From Reticulascus tulasneorum (lineage: Eukaryota > Ascomycota > Sordariomycetes > Glomerellales > Reticulascaceae), in contig LSAX01000006.1 of assembly GCA_001557505.1 (NCBI GenBank), positions 3,286,001 through 3,350,000 of the forward strand: DNA of 64,000 nucleotides. Reading direction: 5' to 3'. The notes beneath the pieces are model-generated. The model had not been told where the DNA came from. It saw only the letters and a program-made list of their open reading frames with translations, and made no database searches. Positions 1-10,949 of the stretch are shown one piece after another. The translations under genes were made by a program, and so were the position numbers. Positions within the stretch are counted from its first letter, which is position 1, and every line of letters starts with the position of its first letter.

Positions 1-1
1 T

Positions 2-295
2 CAGTGCACGTCAAATAGCAAGACAGCCTTCTACAGCTGCGGTGGCACCGATCTGGTGAGACATGGATTGGCTCCTCTTGAGAACTGCAATCTTATGAGC
101 ATCGTGGGAGAGCTTAAACCGGACCTTAGCTGTAGCACCACTACAACTTCAGGCATCAGCTCAAGTGTCTCGGTCACATCGACGAGCTCAACTATGTCAA
201 TAACTTCTGTTGCTAGTTCGAGTGTCTCAGTCACGCTAACGAGCTCTTCTTCAATATCATCCACCACGAGGCACTGCATTCCCCGCCCTCGCTAG
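2..295 (+). CDS. 3' end of a Ser/Thr-rich, probably secreted or wall protein (partial)
   Basis: The frame is open from the left edge to a TAG at 293-295, so this is the C-terminal part of a gene starting outside the window. It shows about 50 residues with spaced cysteines (QCTSNSK, FYSCGG, ENCNLM, LSCST), then a tail of roughly 45 residues almost entirely Ser, Thr and Val (repeats of the SSSVSVTSTSS kind). A cysteine-containing domain followed by a Ser/Thr tail is usual in secreted fungal proteins, where the tail is O-mannosylated. The tail ends CIPRPR rather than in a hydrophobic GPI signal, so a GPI anchor is not supported. The family is not recognised. An intron inside the visible part cannot be excluded. 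Confidence 0.45.
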   Translation, partial: QCTSNSKTAFYSCGGTDLVRHGLAPLENCNLMSIVGELKPDLSCSTTTTSGISSSVSVTSTSSTMSITSVASSSVSVTLTSSSSISSTTRHCIPRPR

Positions 296-727
296 GTCGT
301 TTTAGGTAGTGCCGGAATGCACACACGCGAATTACAGATGACTTGGGAGTGGGTCGATGTTCATGCTCTGTCTTCCATGTCTGTGTGGCCGGAGCATGCC
401 GGAGATTCGGATAGCCTCAGAGAAAAGAAACCCCCAGTATTTAGGAAACAAAAAGGGGTAGCTAAGTTCGCGTGTAGCAAAATTAAAGCATGCCTAAAAC
501 TGTCGAGTGCCGAAGGTTATGAGAGTCGATCAATACCAATAATCCAACCTGATTGTCAGAAAACAGGACAAAACATTTCACGATTGCTCAGGAGGCGAAC
601 AGATTTGCGAAAGAAGTTGGGCTCTTCATTTAGTAAGCGTAAGGCATATGCGTGCTCTATCGATCCCAGCACACATTGCAAAGATTATCATCCATGCCGC
701 TTCCAGGCCCTGCATCCTTCAACTTAA
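296..727. other. Intergenic; no supported gene
   Basis: Between two gene 3' ends (the partial gene and the convergent small secreted protein). A 136-codon open frame on the plus strand has no recognisable protein character. Probably 3' untranslated and spacer sequence. Confidence 0.5.
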
Positions 728-1145
728 CTAAGCAGTGCAGATTGGGCCAAGGAAATCCAAGATGTCCAAGAGCTCCTGCAAGTCCAAATCCACACCAGGA
801 ATGGAAATGACAGGAATCGTAGGAATTATGCCAGTCAAGCAGTTGAGGCATCCACAAAGCTATTTGATAGGTTAATAAGAGATTACAACGGGCAGGAACC
901 GCATTTTCCACTCTTTCACTTACTTCAACAGCTTTGTTGACGGCGCAAAGACCGGCGGCAGCCGGGTTTCCAGCAGCGAGGGCTGCTTCGATGCAAGTGA
1001 TTGTGGGACCGATTGAGAGGCAGCTGAGGATGCTGCATGCGCGCTCCTCAATGATTGGATTGGCTGGAGAGCTCCCAGGGGCAGGGGCAGCAAGACCAGT
1101 GCCGGCAATGGCGAGAGAAATGATTGCGGTGGTTGCGAAGTGCAT
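728..1145 (-). CDS. Small secreted cysteine-rich protein, two exons
   Basis: Unspliced, the frame runs into low-quality sequence. A 64-nt intron at 860-923 (GTAAGT donor, TAG acceptor) restores a good protein: complement(728..859, 924..1145), 117 aa, intron in phase 0. Residues 1-20 are a signal peptide (MHFATTAIISLAIAGTGLAA). The mature part begins APAPGSS and has cysteines in CSILSC, TC, LC, LCGCLNC and a final ICTA. The second exon is Pro/Ile/Val/Leu-rich. The pattern resembles small secreted proteins common in Aspergillus-like fungi, but no function is assigned. Kept apart: signal peptide and Cys pattern are seen; an effector or surface role is inference. The gene is convergent with the partial gene on its left. 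Confidence 0.72.
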
Positions 1146-1270
1146 TATGGTGAAGTGTTGCTTTCTTGTTTGAGATGATAATGTGAGGTTGAGGGATCTG
1201 TTCTGATAATGTAGCTAAGCCTGATGGGATGAAGAATAATCGAGACAGACAATAGAGAAAGGGAATGGGT

Positions 1271-1277
1271 TTATATA
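1271..1277 (-). promoter_or_regulatory. TATA box of the small secreted protein gene
   Basis: The minus strand reads TATATAA about 126 bp upstream of the ATG at 1145, a plausible spacing for a fungal core promoter with a 5' leader. Confidence 0.4.
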
Positions 1278-4200
1278 GCCTTTCTAATCTGTTCACGGCT
1301 TCGGCAACGCCGGTGTTCGCGTTGTGGGTATGCAACCATCTCATGTCATCAGACCAGACATCTCATGGTTTGCAGTTCGGGTAATACATCTCTCCGTCCC
1401 AATTGACAAGAAACCCCCTTGATCGGGAAAACCGATACATGATTCACTGCTACATCCCCCTTTCAACTCTTCGGAGCCAATAGAACTCTCACGGGTCTCT
1501 TATCTTGTCTCCTCTCTTCTGAAAGGGTGGCAAAAGCACTGCCCCATTAAAGTTCGTGTAAACATGGCGAGTAGACAAAAACTTATGATAACAACTAATA
1601 TTTGCGCCTTTGGCGACAATTGCCAAGATTACGATAGAGAAGTCCTTCAAGCCAGGTCCAGCCGGCCTCGCCTTGTAAAGGCTCATGGTCGAGACCTGGC
1701 CCCCCCACATCTTGTAGATTCTCAGGAGGCATGTTCAATGGATCACCTCGATTTATCCCTTCATATGCGGATTGGACCTGCAAACTCAAACTTGGTTGTC
1801 ACTCTGCTAGGGGAAGGGCGACAAGCTGGAGCGTAATGCTATCGTTCTTTGCTCTTGGAGAATTGGGCGAACTGGCTCTGACACTTGGTCATCCTGTGAG
1901 GCAAAAATAAGACTTCATGGTGGTACTCGAGGCATGTCTCGCATCCCACGTTCTTAAAAGTGGCTAAATTATGATACAATGCTCCATAGCAAGTACAACT
2001 AGCGCTCTTCTACGGGGGGGGTCTCCCGCTTTTAGTTCGATACGTGCCTTAAGCTAAGCTTTTAGCAACTACCTAGCTAGATAAGCTTCGACCGACTGGA
2101 ATGCCACACTGACTCATGTAACCATAAGTTAACCTATCTTACAGCTGTCATGGGGTGTACCATCCATTCGGAGCGCAATTGTCTACAGCTGCCCTCACTT
2201 ACAAACAGTCTACAGAGCGGGATGCATCGAAGTATACCCCATGAAGTGCCGAGAACCGGAGACGTCGAATTAGCGAACTTGGTTTCTCTGGGGGCGTTTG
2301 GTATTCGGTTCCGAAAGCTGAACATCGTGCATATGCTCGCACAAGTGGAGACTGCCATATTCGTGTGGTCATTTATCATAAGATCACGCTTCGGAGTGAA
2401 GTGTGCCAAATCAAAACCTTCCTCTCGGAACAAAACAATCGGAATATTCCCGCCGTTCGCGTGGCCGGCACCCGTGCAGGCGGCCCGCAGTAGCGTTATC
2501 GTTTCTCAGAATGCTTCCAGCCATCGCTGACTCGCAAGCCTCGCCTTCTTCACCGGCCCAAATCCGACAGGTTATTAACTTATTCTTTCCCACGCTTTAA
2601 ACCCGGGGACCTCGGGGACCTCGGTGATTCCACAGGTGCCACCTCTATGGAACAGCCACTGTAGGCGAGACGCAGACGCTAAGTGTGGGCAGCGGCCCGA
2701 GACGGCCTCTGCCGCCGCCAGTGATCATTGGCACCATCATTAGTTACGTTTCTCGGCTTCGACCGCGCCGGTGGGTCTCACCCCGGGAATGGCAATTTCG
2801 GTTTTGCATGAGCCTGGGCCTTCATACCAGCAACGAAAGTATATCACAGCTGGCCCGCCGCAGTGAAACTTGTACTGTGTCAACCCACAATTGTCAGATG
2901 CGCTGTATAACATAAACTGGCCTTTTAAAGTTGTTCGCCAATTTTAGACTTTTGAGACTCAAGTAGAAGCTCTTGAATCTTAATTACGCCACTTAGAGGG
3001 CGGTCAAGTCGGGGCTTAGCCTCAGTTACACAAACCAAACTGCGCAGAGAAGCCCGGGTTCGTCCAAAACGACCTGGATTTACAGGTGTGGACACTGGGC
3101 ACTGGGTTCTCATATCCACTCGATAAATGTCGATCGCACCAGCCACCTGCAAGTCCAATGACTTCCAAACACAACATTCTTGTCAAGTCACACACGTTTG
3201 TCCAGTCTTGCAGATTCTTACCCGCCGTGTGCGAAGCATATCTAAAGATTGCACTTTGGCAGCCAAGATATTATACATGGGCCTTCAAGGGCCGAGACCT
3301 GTAGTAGCTAGATAACATAGATCCAATCCCCTATCCAATTAGCCCTTTCCCCGCCTTCTCGCAAACTCCTATCGATAATGCCTGTGTCCTAAGGCCATGA
3401 TACAGATGGAACAGTGCTTGATTTATGATCATTGATGTCAATGTAACTTGTACAGTCAATAAGACTTTGTCCAAAGAAAGGTTCTCACTGCTGACTTTTG
3501 TCAGTCAGCCCTTTGGGAGGTAGATCGACAGCCACAGTGTCTTATCGTCTGTGCTAGATTCTACAGACAATGTCCGCAGGTCATCCGAAACCTCTCCGTG
3601 CCTATGACTTGTTATTACATGATGGCATTCAGCCAACCATGGTGAGCCATTCAAGGCAATGAGTGCGGATTGCATACGTCCCACAAAGGTGCTTGGCCAC
3701 CGAGCGTGAGGGAACTGTGGTGGGGCTCGATGGACGGAGGGCCCGGAGTACTTCTTCATCACCAGCAGGATCCCCACTGGATACTAGATGCAGAGGCTAT
3801 CAAGTGGAGTAATGGGCTGACTAATATCTTTCAAACCAAGGATGATGCGTTGCTGTACCCATGGTATCCTCCACGTGGATAATGCTGGGATTCCAGGGCG
3901 AGATTCTCTGGAACTTGAGCTCGGACAATGAAAAGAAATCATAGATTTTGATCAATACATGCTAGACTGACTCTTTCATGTTAGCGTTTCGACGTGCGTT
4001 TCAACGTGAGTGTCTTATCTTCAGCTGCCCTCCAACAGTCCCAGAATTCTGAGAAATGTAGCAGATCGACAAAGCCAGGTCCCAGGTCCCACAATGCAAA
4101 GTGTCACTCAAAGATTAACGCAACAAATTGCTATGATACCGATATATCTTTTTCTTTATAGCTATATTTATAAGAGGGAAGCAGGCACAGGCACATTGGC

Positions 4201-4361
4201 TGAGGAATTGGCCTTGCGGCACACATGTTTTTAGTAATCGGCTCTGCATCGCATTTGTGGTGTCGCGCTAAGCATGGATCGGGCTTCCCACGAAAGAATC
4301 CCGTTTCGCAGGGACAACGACATGGATGAAATCGCTTGTGGCGACTCATCGACTGGTGGCC
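1278..4361. other. Long gene-poor stretch
   Basis: About 3 kb with only short open frames on both strands, none with signal peptide, domain motif or a consistent spliced extension. Base composition looks ordinary rather than AT-rich, so this is not a RIP block. It may hold old decayed sequence or non-coding transcripts; nothing can be called. Confidence 0.4.
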
Positions 4362-4963
4362 TTACTGAGGCAAGCAGTAGTAGATACTTTTGCAGTGGGT
4401 TGCCTGGTCGGAGGCAATCGCACTATAGAGGTTTCTACCGTTGTCCCGGTAGCAGTTAAAGCTCTTGAAGCCGTTGCTTCCCCATCTAGAACCAGACATC
4501 AGTGAAATACTCCAGCAATGATAGTAAGTAGGAGAATCCTTACCCTGACCAGCTATACATAGGTCGGCTCTGCGCGTCACGGTCGATGTGCGAGGTGAAC
4601 GTAACTCCGGTTGAGAACGAACATTGTCGCGAACTGCCTTCCCACTGAACAAAATCACTACCTGCCATGTTACACCGGTCACGATTGTCAGGAGGTGAGC
4701 CGTTCTGCGAGGCGGCGCTAGTAGGGTAATACTAAATCCAAGTCAACATACACATTCGTCACGCAAGATGAGCATATAGAACTTACGACTATCCGAGACC
4801 AATATACATTTGGTCGGCAGCAATTCGCTGAGTTGACGCAGTTCACAAGATAGATCATCTCAGTCTCCCTTTTCTCAAGTGGCGAGACATCCATCTGACT
4901 GGGGTCCAGAGGAGTGGCGTTGGCAATCGCCAAAAGAAGAGGGAGAAAGGCGAAGGCTCTCAT
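4362..4963 (-). CDS. Secreted, Kex2-processed small cysteine-containing protein, three exons
   Basis: Exons complement(4362..4485, 4544..4731, 4787..4963). Introns of 58 nt (GTAAGG/TAG) and 55 nt (GTAAGT/TAG) join three frames into a 162-aa protein. Residues 1-17 form a signal peptide (MRAFAFLPLLLAIANAT) followed by a short pro-region ending LEKR at 29-32, a Kex2-type site. The mature part begins ETEMIYLVNCVNSANCC and carries RCNM, RQCSF, FNCY, HCKS and YYC cysteines. The middle exon has SDFVQWEG and GVTFTSHID, the last WGSNGFKSFNCYRDNGR. This reads like a conserved secreted protein family of filamentous fungi, but I cannot name it. The start is fixed by the signal peptide. An effector or antimicrobial-like role is inference. 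The promoter holds a tandem duplication. Confidence 0.72.
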
Positions 4964-4974
4964 GTTGAACTCGT

Positions 4975-5088
4975 TTATTTGGATGAAGTTTGAACTCTAT
5001 GTTGCCGTCTAAATATAATGGTGCTCGCCTCTTATTTGGATGAAGTTTGAACTGTATGTTGCCGTCTAGATATAATGGTGCTCACCTC
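4975..5088. repeat. Tandem duplication of 57 bp in a promoter
   Basis: Two adjacent 57-bp copies (4975-5031 and 5032-5088), starting TTATTTGGATGAAGTTTGAA, differ at about three bases. They begin 12 bp upstream of the ATG of the secreted protein gene at 4963. Each copy carries a TATA-like stretch on the minus strand (TATATTTA or TATATCTA), so the core promoter itself appears doubled. Confidence 0.85.
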
Positions 5089-6232
5089 GTGCGTTTATAC
5101 ATGAACAGACATGAAGTGTACTCTGAGGTATAACAGGCCGAGTCAGAACAGACTTCAATGTGGACGGTAGAAAAGGCAGCATGGTCAGCGCTCTTATGAA
5201 GTTCATTGGCTTTTAAAACACGAGCGTTCTCCTTCTCCCCTGTCGAGTCTCATTCTCACAGGCATTGACTGTGCAGCGGAACGCAAGATGAACTAAACCG
5301 TAACGGACCCGAGATCTTGGGAACTCCACCGGAACTGCTTATATCACACAGGGCTAATGCGGTAGCGCGAAGAGGTAACTTTTCCGGAACTGCTGATTTA
5401 GTAAGCTGCATGAAGTCTGAACTCAGTCTCAGTGCCGCTTATAATTCAGCTAGGCGAACGCTTATGATGGCAGTGGGTCGATATCGACCTAGCAATGCAT
5501 CCATCTAGCCTACACTACCCTAATTCGTAAAGGCAGAAAACGAGCAAACCTCACTCTCAACCAATCAGTGCATCTGACACGAATACAAGTAAGATGCCCA
5601 CCTCACTTTCTAGTTAGTGTTGCAGCCTATCCATGCAGATCCTGCTTAGATCGCGGATAAGTTCATTTAAGCTTATTATAGACCAAATCATGTAAGCATA
5701 TAAACCGCCGTCGACGAATCGGCCTGCTGAAGTGAATGGGCCCTTGTCAGATTGCCTTGCCCACTGAGAATTTGTAAACTAGCGTTGTCTGCGGCACTGC
5801 AATATGGTGAGATTTCCCCCATTATGGTTCTAGTTCCTCCACTGACACTCTACCCTGACACTAGGATCATGGTTCTTTAGATCCACCACACCTTGCATTA
5901 GGCCTGGCAGGTGGTTCCGAAAAATGAGGAGCGGTGGTTTAGGTGAATGGGAGGCTGTTTAGCGTAGGGACCACCACTCCTCATTTTCCGCACCCACTTG
6001 CCTTGGCACGTTGGCACCACACTGTTATTTGGTTCCGACCCCTGCGAAGATAAGGTAATTACTACGCAGTGCTCAAGGCAACTTTACTGAGTCATCTGAC
6101 CCGCAGTTGTTGTTGTTTTCGTACTCGACCGATGCCTACTCGCATGCCATTCTATGCTAATTTAAAATCAATAACATACTCGGCTCATGAGGCTCAGCAC
6201 CATGTCGCCGATTCCGACGAGCGGCTGAGTAG
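5089..6232. other. Intergenic, with one inverted repeat
   Basis: No supported gene. The only structure seen is the inverted repeat at 5907-6002, listed separately. Confidence 0.45.
5907..6002. repeat. Inverted repeat with about 33-bp arms
   Basis: Arms 5907-5939 and 5970-6002 pair at about 28 of 33 positions around a loop of about 30 bp. The core AAAATGAGGAGYGGTGGT matches apart from one base. The right arm reads GGGACCACCACTCCTCATTTTCCG. A similar string (TAGGGACCACCA and then CTACTTGCC) recurs at 63882-63909. This may be the end of, or a whole, miniature inverted-repeat element. Confidence 0.5.
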
Positions 6233-7480
6233 ATGAAATGGCTGGTAGTGCTCTGCACGGGTACTAGAATGTTTTCTCGGAAGTCTCACTCTCCACCACC
6301 AGAGTTTGGCCTGGCTGCATCTGAGGAAAACATCTGCTTCACGTACAAAACTATGAAATCGTCGTGGATCAACGAGCCCATCATGCAGCTCTGCGACCTT
6401 GAAGCCTATGGCGAAATGGGCTACAACGCCGCAAAGGCGCTCTGCCTAGGCTTTATGGCCCCCGATTATCGCTCGCCGCCCACGCAGCCATCTCTTCCGT
6501 CAGGACGGTCTGAGTGCAATACTGTTACCTTGTGGGCCTAAAGTCTTTCAGCAACAGCCTTTGCCACTCATCTTCGAGCTAGCCCGAGTATCACTGGTAA
6601 GGCGTGTGCTTGGTCTCTCGGCGCATCGGGAGTTTCATTACCCATTCTAACATGCCCGACAGACATGCAGTGGGATAGCCGGCAAAAAAAAATTCCTGCA
6701 GGACCACGAATGGATAACAACCCCATGGGAGGTCAACGGAAATGTTGCTAGCCGAAGAATTATCGATATCTCCGGGATGTGGCCAAAGGTGCCGCCGCTC
6801 TAGATTGCACTCGATTGCATCTTTAAAGAGTCTTCGGACGACCTCGTGTCGGCTCTCGGCCGACACACCTATAAAGAAACCAGCGAAGGCTGCATCGTCA
6901 ATATCAACAATGCTATTCAGCTGGTGAATAGTAGAGTGGACGGGGAGATTTCGTATAGAGGGGGGAGACCGCCGGAATCTCTCGTGAACGTTTGCACAGC
7001 GGCTGTCGTGGGAATATTTCGTCCCGGAAAATCCCCTTCTCTTTCGAATGCCTGGGTTCCATCGACTCTTTCGAACCCATCCAATTCAGGGATCACGGTT
7101 ACTGCCCTGCACATATTACCAGCTCTGCGGCAGATCATTGAAGCAATTTTCGACAAGGGGGCAAATCCTGGCCTCTACCAATCCAGGTACTACAATGTTC
7201 ATCGCATGCTCCGCATATAGGAATATGAAGCAAGAGGTCGGTAACCCTCTGTGCCCCATGGCAACGCGAGATGATATACTTCGGGAGACGTACTGTCTAA
7301 CGAACACTCTATTGAAACACGCGTCTGCCTGAATTATCGATGAGTCGGAGTCGGCCAAGGACCAGTACCAGAATATTTCCGACGTAATCATGCGCTCCAT
7401 CCTTGCCGAGTATAGAATAGATGTTGCCTGTAATGAGCCTGAGAGCTCGATAACTTCCCTCAATCTGCTGTATGTATCTC
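6233..7480 (+). pseudogene. Decayed coding sequence of unknown family
   Basis: Several plus-strand stretches read like protein but are interrupted by stops and frame changes. They include 6335-6540 (ENICFTYKTMKSSWINEP and DLEAYGEMGYNAAKALCLGF), 6800-6960 (LDCIFKESSDDLVSALGR and EGCIVNINNAIQLVNSR) and 7225-7460 (KQEVGNPLCPMATRDDILRE, a stop, then DESESAKDQYQNISDVIMRS). They could be exons of one gene with several introns, but in-frame stops inside the last stretch argue for decay. The family is not recognised. A minus-strand reading of 7116-7484 also stays open and cannot be fully excluded. Confidence 0.25.
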
Positions 7481-7544
7481 CCATTTCTTTAGAATCATTG
7501 CAAAAAACTTAGACAGAACGACTTGGTAATCCCGCCGTTCCCTG

Positions 7545-8814
7545 CTAGACAACAATAGAAGCCAGGAGTTGTGTCATACCGTACTTGTTGGCAACTTTCA
7601 TATCGTGTAATCGTGCAAAGACCAGGCTATCCTCGCAGGACTCTATCTCGCACCGGTCCGTCACTTCAGAAAGTCGTGGAGCTAAAAGCTCAATCTGGCG
7701 GACAGCATTGGTCACTAACATGACATAAGAACGGTAGTCCATAGAGCCCTCCGCATACACGGCCATTAGTAGCAGGGCCTGAACTGTTTCCTTGTCTGCA
7801 GGCTTCAAAATCAGGTCTGGAAGAACCAGGACCGCGTTGCGGTAATATGCTTTAATAACGCAGTCAAGCTCGTATTCAGACACAGGTGCTGTCTTAAAGC
7901 GAACCGCCATAGCAATGCACGTGTTTATTATTGCCCATCGGCCTGGATTGCCCGATGGATGAGTGCTGCTGACCGCGTTCTGTTCGGCGTTGAGTCTGTT
8001 CAGCGTAGGAAGATCGAACAATGGGTAGACTGCAGCAATGTCGTCATAGGTAGTCTCGAACATATGTTGAATCTGCCTCTGTGATACTAGAGGAACAAAA
8101 CCCTCGGGGGACTTCTGGTCTTCTTTGACGGCCCGCTTCAAGTCTTGAAGAGCCGGAACACTGTTCTCAGCATGTAGAGGCACTGGATATATCTGTTCCA
8201 GAAGCACTTCCATACCCATGAACTCCTCAGATAATTCGAGATGCACTTGCCGTTCAGTTATATCTCTTATCGAGGCCGGCGAGCCATCATTACTGGATGA
8301 GTGGCTTTCGTCAATGTCTTGCACGTCTTTCCGCTGAAGATGAGATTGTAACTGTTTATGTCGCTGTTCCAACTCTTCGTCCCTCTTTTTCCTAATGAAC
8401 ATGGTTAGCGTCCACATAGAAGAATTAGAATGCAGAAGGGAAAGAAATAGAGGACTCGCTTCTTCCCAGGACCTCGCATCTTTCGGTTGGGTAAATACTC
8501 GCACTGCAGGGCACGACTGGCACAGCTTGAGCACACTGGCGATTTCCCATCGCATCCTATTTTCCGACCCCTACAAGGTATGCAAGCCTATAAAGCATTA
8601 GTCAAAGTTGAATGACATGTAGAGGGAAGTGGAGGCAAGCGTTGGGCAGAAAGTTTGCTATGGGCCGTTTTGAATCTCTAGGGGTTGGGGAATACCATTC
8701 GGACGCGTGTGGATGGGAGCTGGGATGTGAGGGAGATTGCTGTACCATAAATCCTTTTCTACGCTTTCCTGTATATGCATCCGGGTTGAGTTGCAGATGC
8801 TCCCCGGGCTCCAT
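7545..8814 (-). CDS. Short Zn2Cys6 transcription factor, three exons
   Basis: Exons complement(7545..8391, 8499..8587, 8746..8814), 334 aa. Exon 1 encodes MEPGEHLQLNPDAYTGKRRK and then GFM. Exon 2 supplies the DNA-binding cluster ACIPCRGRKIGCDGKSPVC followed by SSCASRALQC, with the canonical C-x2-C-x6-C-x6-C-x2-C-x6-C spacing. Exon 3 begins with a basic, glutamine-rich coiled-coil linker (KKRDEELEQRHKQLQ). It continues into a fungal-specific transcription factor region around FVPLVSQRQIQHMFETTYDD and RWAIINTCIAMAVRFKT. The donor of intron 2 (GTATTT) is weak and the splice model is mine. Family members usually exceed 550 aa, and here the regulatory domain stops after about 210 residues, so the gene may be truncated or missing a 3' exon. 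It is divergent from the NmrA-like gene, which suggests shared control. Confidence 0.7.
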
Positions 8815-9289
8815 CTTAGCCCACCACTCTTGAACAACTGTCCACGCGGTACAGATACTGGTGGTGTCTTTCCGTCTTGGTCGACAAACAGAGCCCGCGG
8901 AATCAAAATCAAGGCGCCCGGACTCAAATCTGCTTAATTTGTCAGCGCCGGAACCAAAGTGCACTTGTCCTAATCAGGTAAGCGCCTCCGCAGCAGCAGG
9001 CAATACCAGGCCGACGTCTTCCAACTGTGCAGAGTGAACCAACCGCTTCATTGCCGGAAACTAATTTTGATTCCGTTCAAACTTAAAGAAAATATATCTT
9101 GTTGTAAGGACGAGAATGATGGTGTGGTTGGCTGTCTTTGGTGGAGGCCACTCTACGTACCTATCTATATAAGATTGTCTAAACTGGAGTCAATTTACTA
9201 TGGCACCTGCATTCATTTCCGAGATATCTCAAAGTAGTCTCTTATCACAGATCCCAAAAGCTTGATCCAAATCTCTCGAATTCGCCAGA
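8815..9289. promoter_or_regulatory. Divergent promoter region between regulator and NmrA-like gene
   Basis: 475 bp separate the two start codons. TATATAAG at 9166-9173 lies about 117 bp before the NmrA-like ATG and is its likely TATA element. No clear palindromic CGG-type Zn2Cys6 operator was picked out by eye. Confidence 0.45.
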
Positions 9290-10387
9290 ATGGTTGTTGT
9301 TGCAGTCGCTGGTGGTACCGGTGCCGTAGGCCGGAATATTGTCGAAGCCCTCCTCTCTCATGGAAAGCACAAGGTTATAATTTTGAGCCGCTCAGTATGT
9401 TACTCCCGATCCAATCTCCTTTAGACGAGCTAACCTTTTCCCAGGACGACGCCACTAAAGAAGAAGAACTCGGTGCGCGCCTTATCGCCACCGATTATAA
9501 AGAGGTGGCGACACTCACCAAAATCCTCGACGACAACAATGTCCATACCGTTATATCTACCTTAGTGATGATGCCCAACGCGGCTGGACCTTTGGAACCG
9601 AACCTCATCCGAGCCGCCGATGCTTCGAAAACGACTAAGAGATTCATTCCTAGCGAATTCGGGTTCCCTCAACGTGACGAGTAGGTACCGTTCCCACTCG
9701 TTGCTCCCCGCAATGACTAACCTATTGTTTCGATAGGGATGGAGATCTGTTCCCTTCTATCCGCATGAAGCATACTTCGCGACGTGTACTTGAAGCCAGT
9801 AGCTTGGAGTGGACGATAGTCTACAATGGATACTTCATGGACTACTTCGGGATGCCTAAAGTTAAGTCTTATTTAGCACCTTACATCGTGCTTCTGGACC
9901 TTCCCGGAGACGCGGCCGCCATTCCGGGCGATGGAAACAAGCCGGTCACTTTCACACATACCTCTGATGTGGGCAAGTTTGTTGCCGCCACCATAGATTT
10001 CAAAGTTTGGGTCCCTGAAAGCTTTATCATAGGCGATAAGATGACATTGAACGAAGCCGTCAAACTAGCTGAAGAAGCGAAGGGTAGGTTTTATATTGGT
10101 CAAACAGTAGTATCATTGCTGATCATGTCGCTTTAGGCACCAAGTTCACGGTGGATTATGATCATCTCGCCAAACTGAAGGGTAGTGAGGTGACCGAACT
10201 GCCTTCCCAAAAAGCACTCTATTCTGCTATTCCTAAAGAGTTCGTCCAAGTGATAAACAGTAGGTTTGGAATCTGGGTTGACCGCGGAGACTTTGATTTC
10301 GACGAGAATGCGTCCTTGAACGCAAAGTTACCAGATATCAAGCCTATAAAGCTGAAAGAGCTGCTAAACAAGGCGTGGAAGAAGTAG
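9290..10387 (+). CDS. NmrA-like / isoflavone-reductase-like NAD(P)-binding protein, four exons
   Basis: Exons 9290..9394, 9445..9680, 9737..10083 and 10137..10387 give 312 aa, with introns of 50, 56 and 53 nt that all have good consensus ends. Residues 1-35 form the first Rossmann strand and dinucleotide-binding loop (MVVVAVAGGTGAVGRNIVEA; GGTGAVG matches GxxGxxG). Later segments HTVISTLVMMPNAAG, RFIPSEFGFPQ and EWTIVYNGYFMDYF are typical of the NmrA-like family (PF05368/PF13460 type). Members are either redox-sensing corepressors like NmrA or PCBER/isoflavone-reductase-type reductases, and the sequence alone does not decide. No membrane segment or signal peptide. It faces the Zn2Cys6 regulator head to head and converges on the epimerase-like gene. 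Confidence 0.85.
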
Positions 10388-10949
10388 AGGTTGACAGGAC
10401 AGAGGCAGCGAACATAGTCCTAGTCTAGATAGACTCCGTCGCACTCAACTTGAAATTGCACCCCGTCATCGGATGCGAGGAACATCCCATTAATGATGAC
10501 ATTGAGACTGTATAACACCCATCTCCCGCGTCTGCCCAGACGCTGCGAATTCGTTCATCTAGATTGTCATGATCTATGTTCGTTGCGGAGGCAAGAATCG
10601 GAAGGAAGCTTCTCGCTCTTCTCAGACGGCCCCGGCTGAGGCGATAGAACATCTTCGCCGTAGATGAGGCTCGTGTCGAAGAAACTGCCATCGGAATAAT
10701 TCTCTCAGGCCTTGTCAGGCTGCAGAGGTAGCGTGCTCTGCTCGCTTTGGAGTCCAATAAAGGCCACGTGAACCGACCGAATGAGAAATATCCACTGCCA
10801 GGGCTCTGATGGTGTGGATAGAATAGCGGCGGCTCTGGTACTCTGCCTTTGGTAAGGGTCGAGCTGAACGCTAATTTACCTAGCTTAAGTCATGACGTTT
10901 CAGTCTTTTGTTAGATTAATTGCATCGGTAAGACTGTCTTTATTAAGTT
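10388..10949. other. Convergent 3' intergenic region
   Basis: Lies between the 3' ends of the NmrA-like and epimerase-like genes. A 110-codon minus-strand open frame shows no protein-like character. Confidence 0.45.

Noticed and set aside
317..727. 136-codon plus-strand open frame
   Set aside because: Overlaps the 3' end of the spliced secreted protein gene and has no protein-like composition, domain or splice support.
2134..2530. Overlapping open frames on both strands
   Set aside because: Neither shows motifs or a consistent start; both look like chance frames.
10425..10757. 110-codon minus-strand frame between convergent genes
   Set aside because: Arg/Ser-rich, no recognisable domain, and lies in the 3' region of two real genes.
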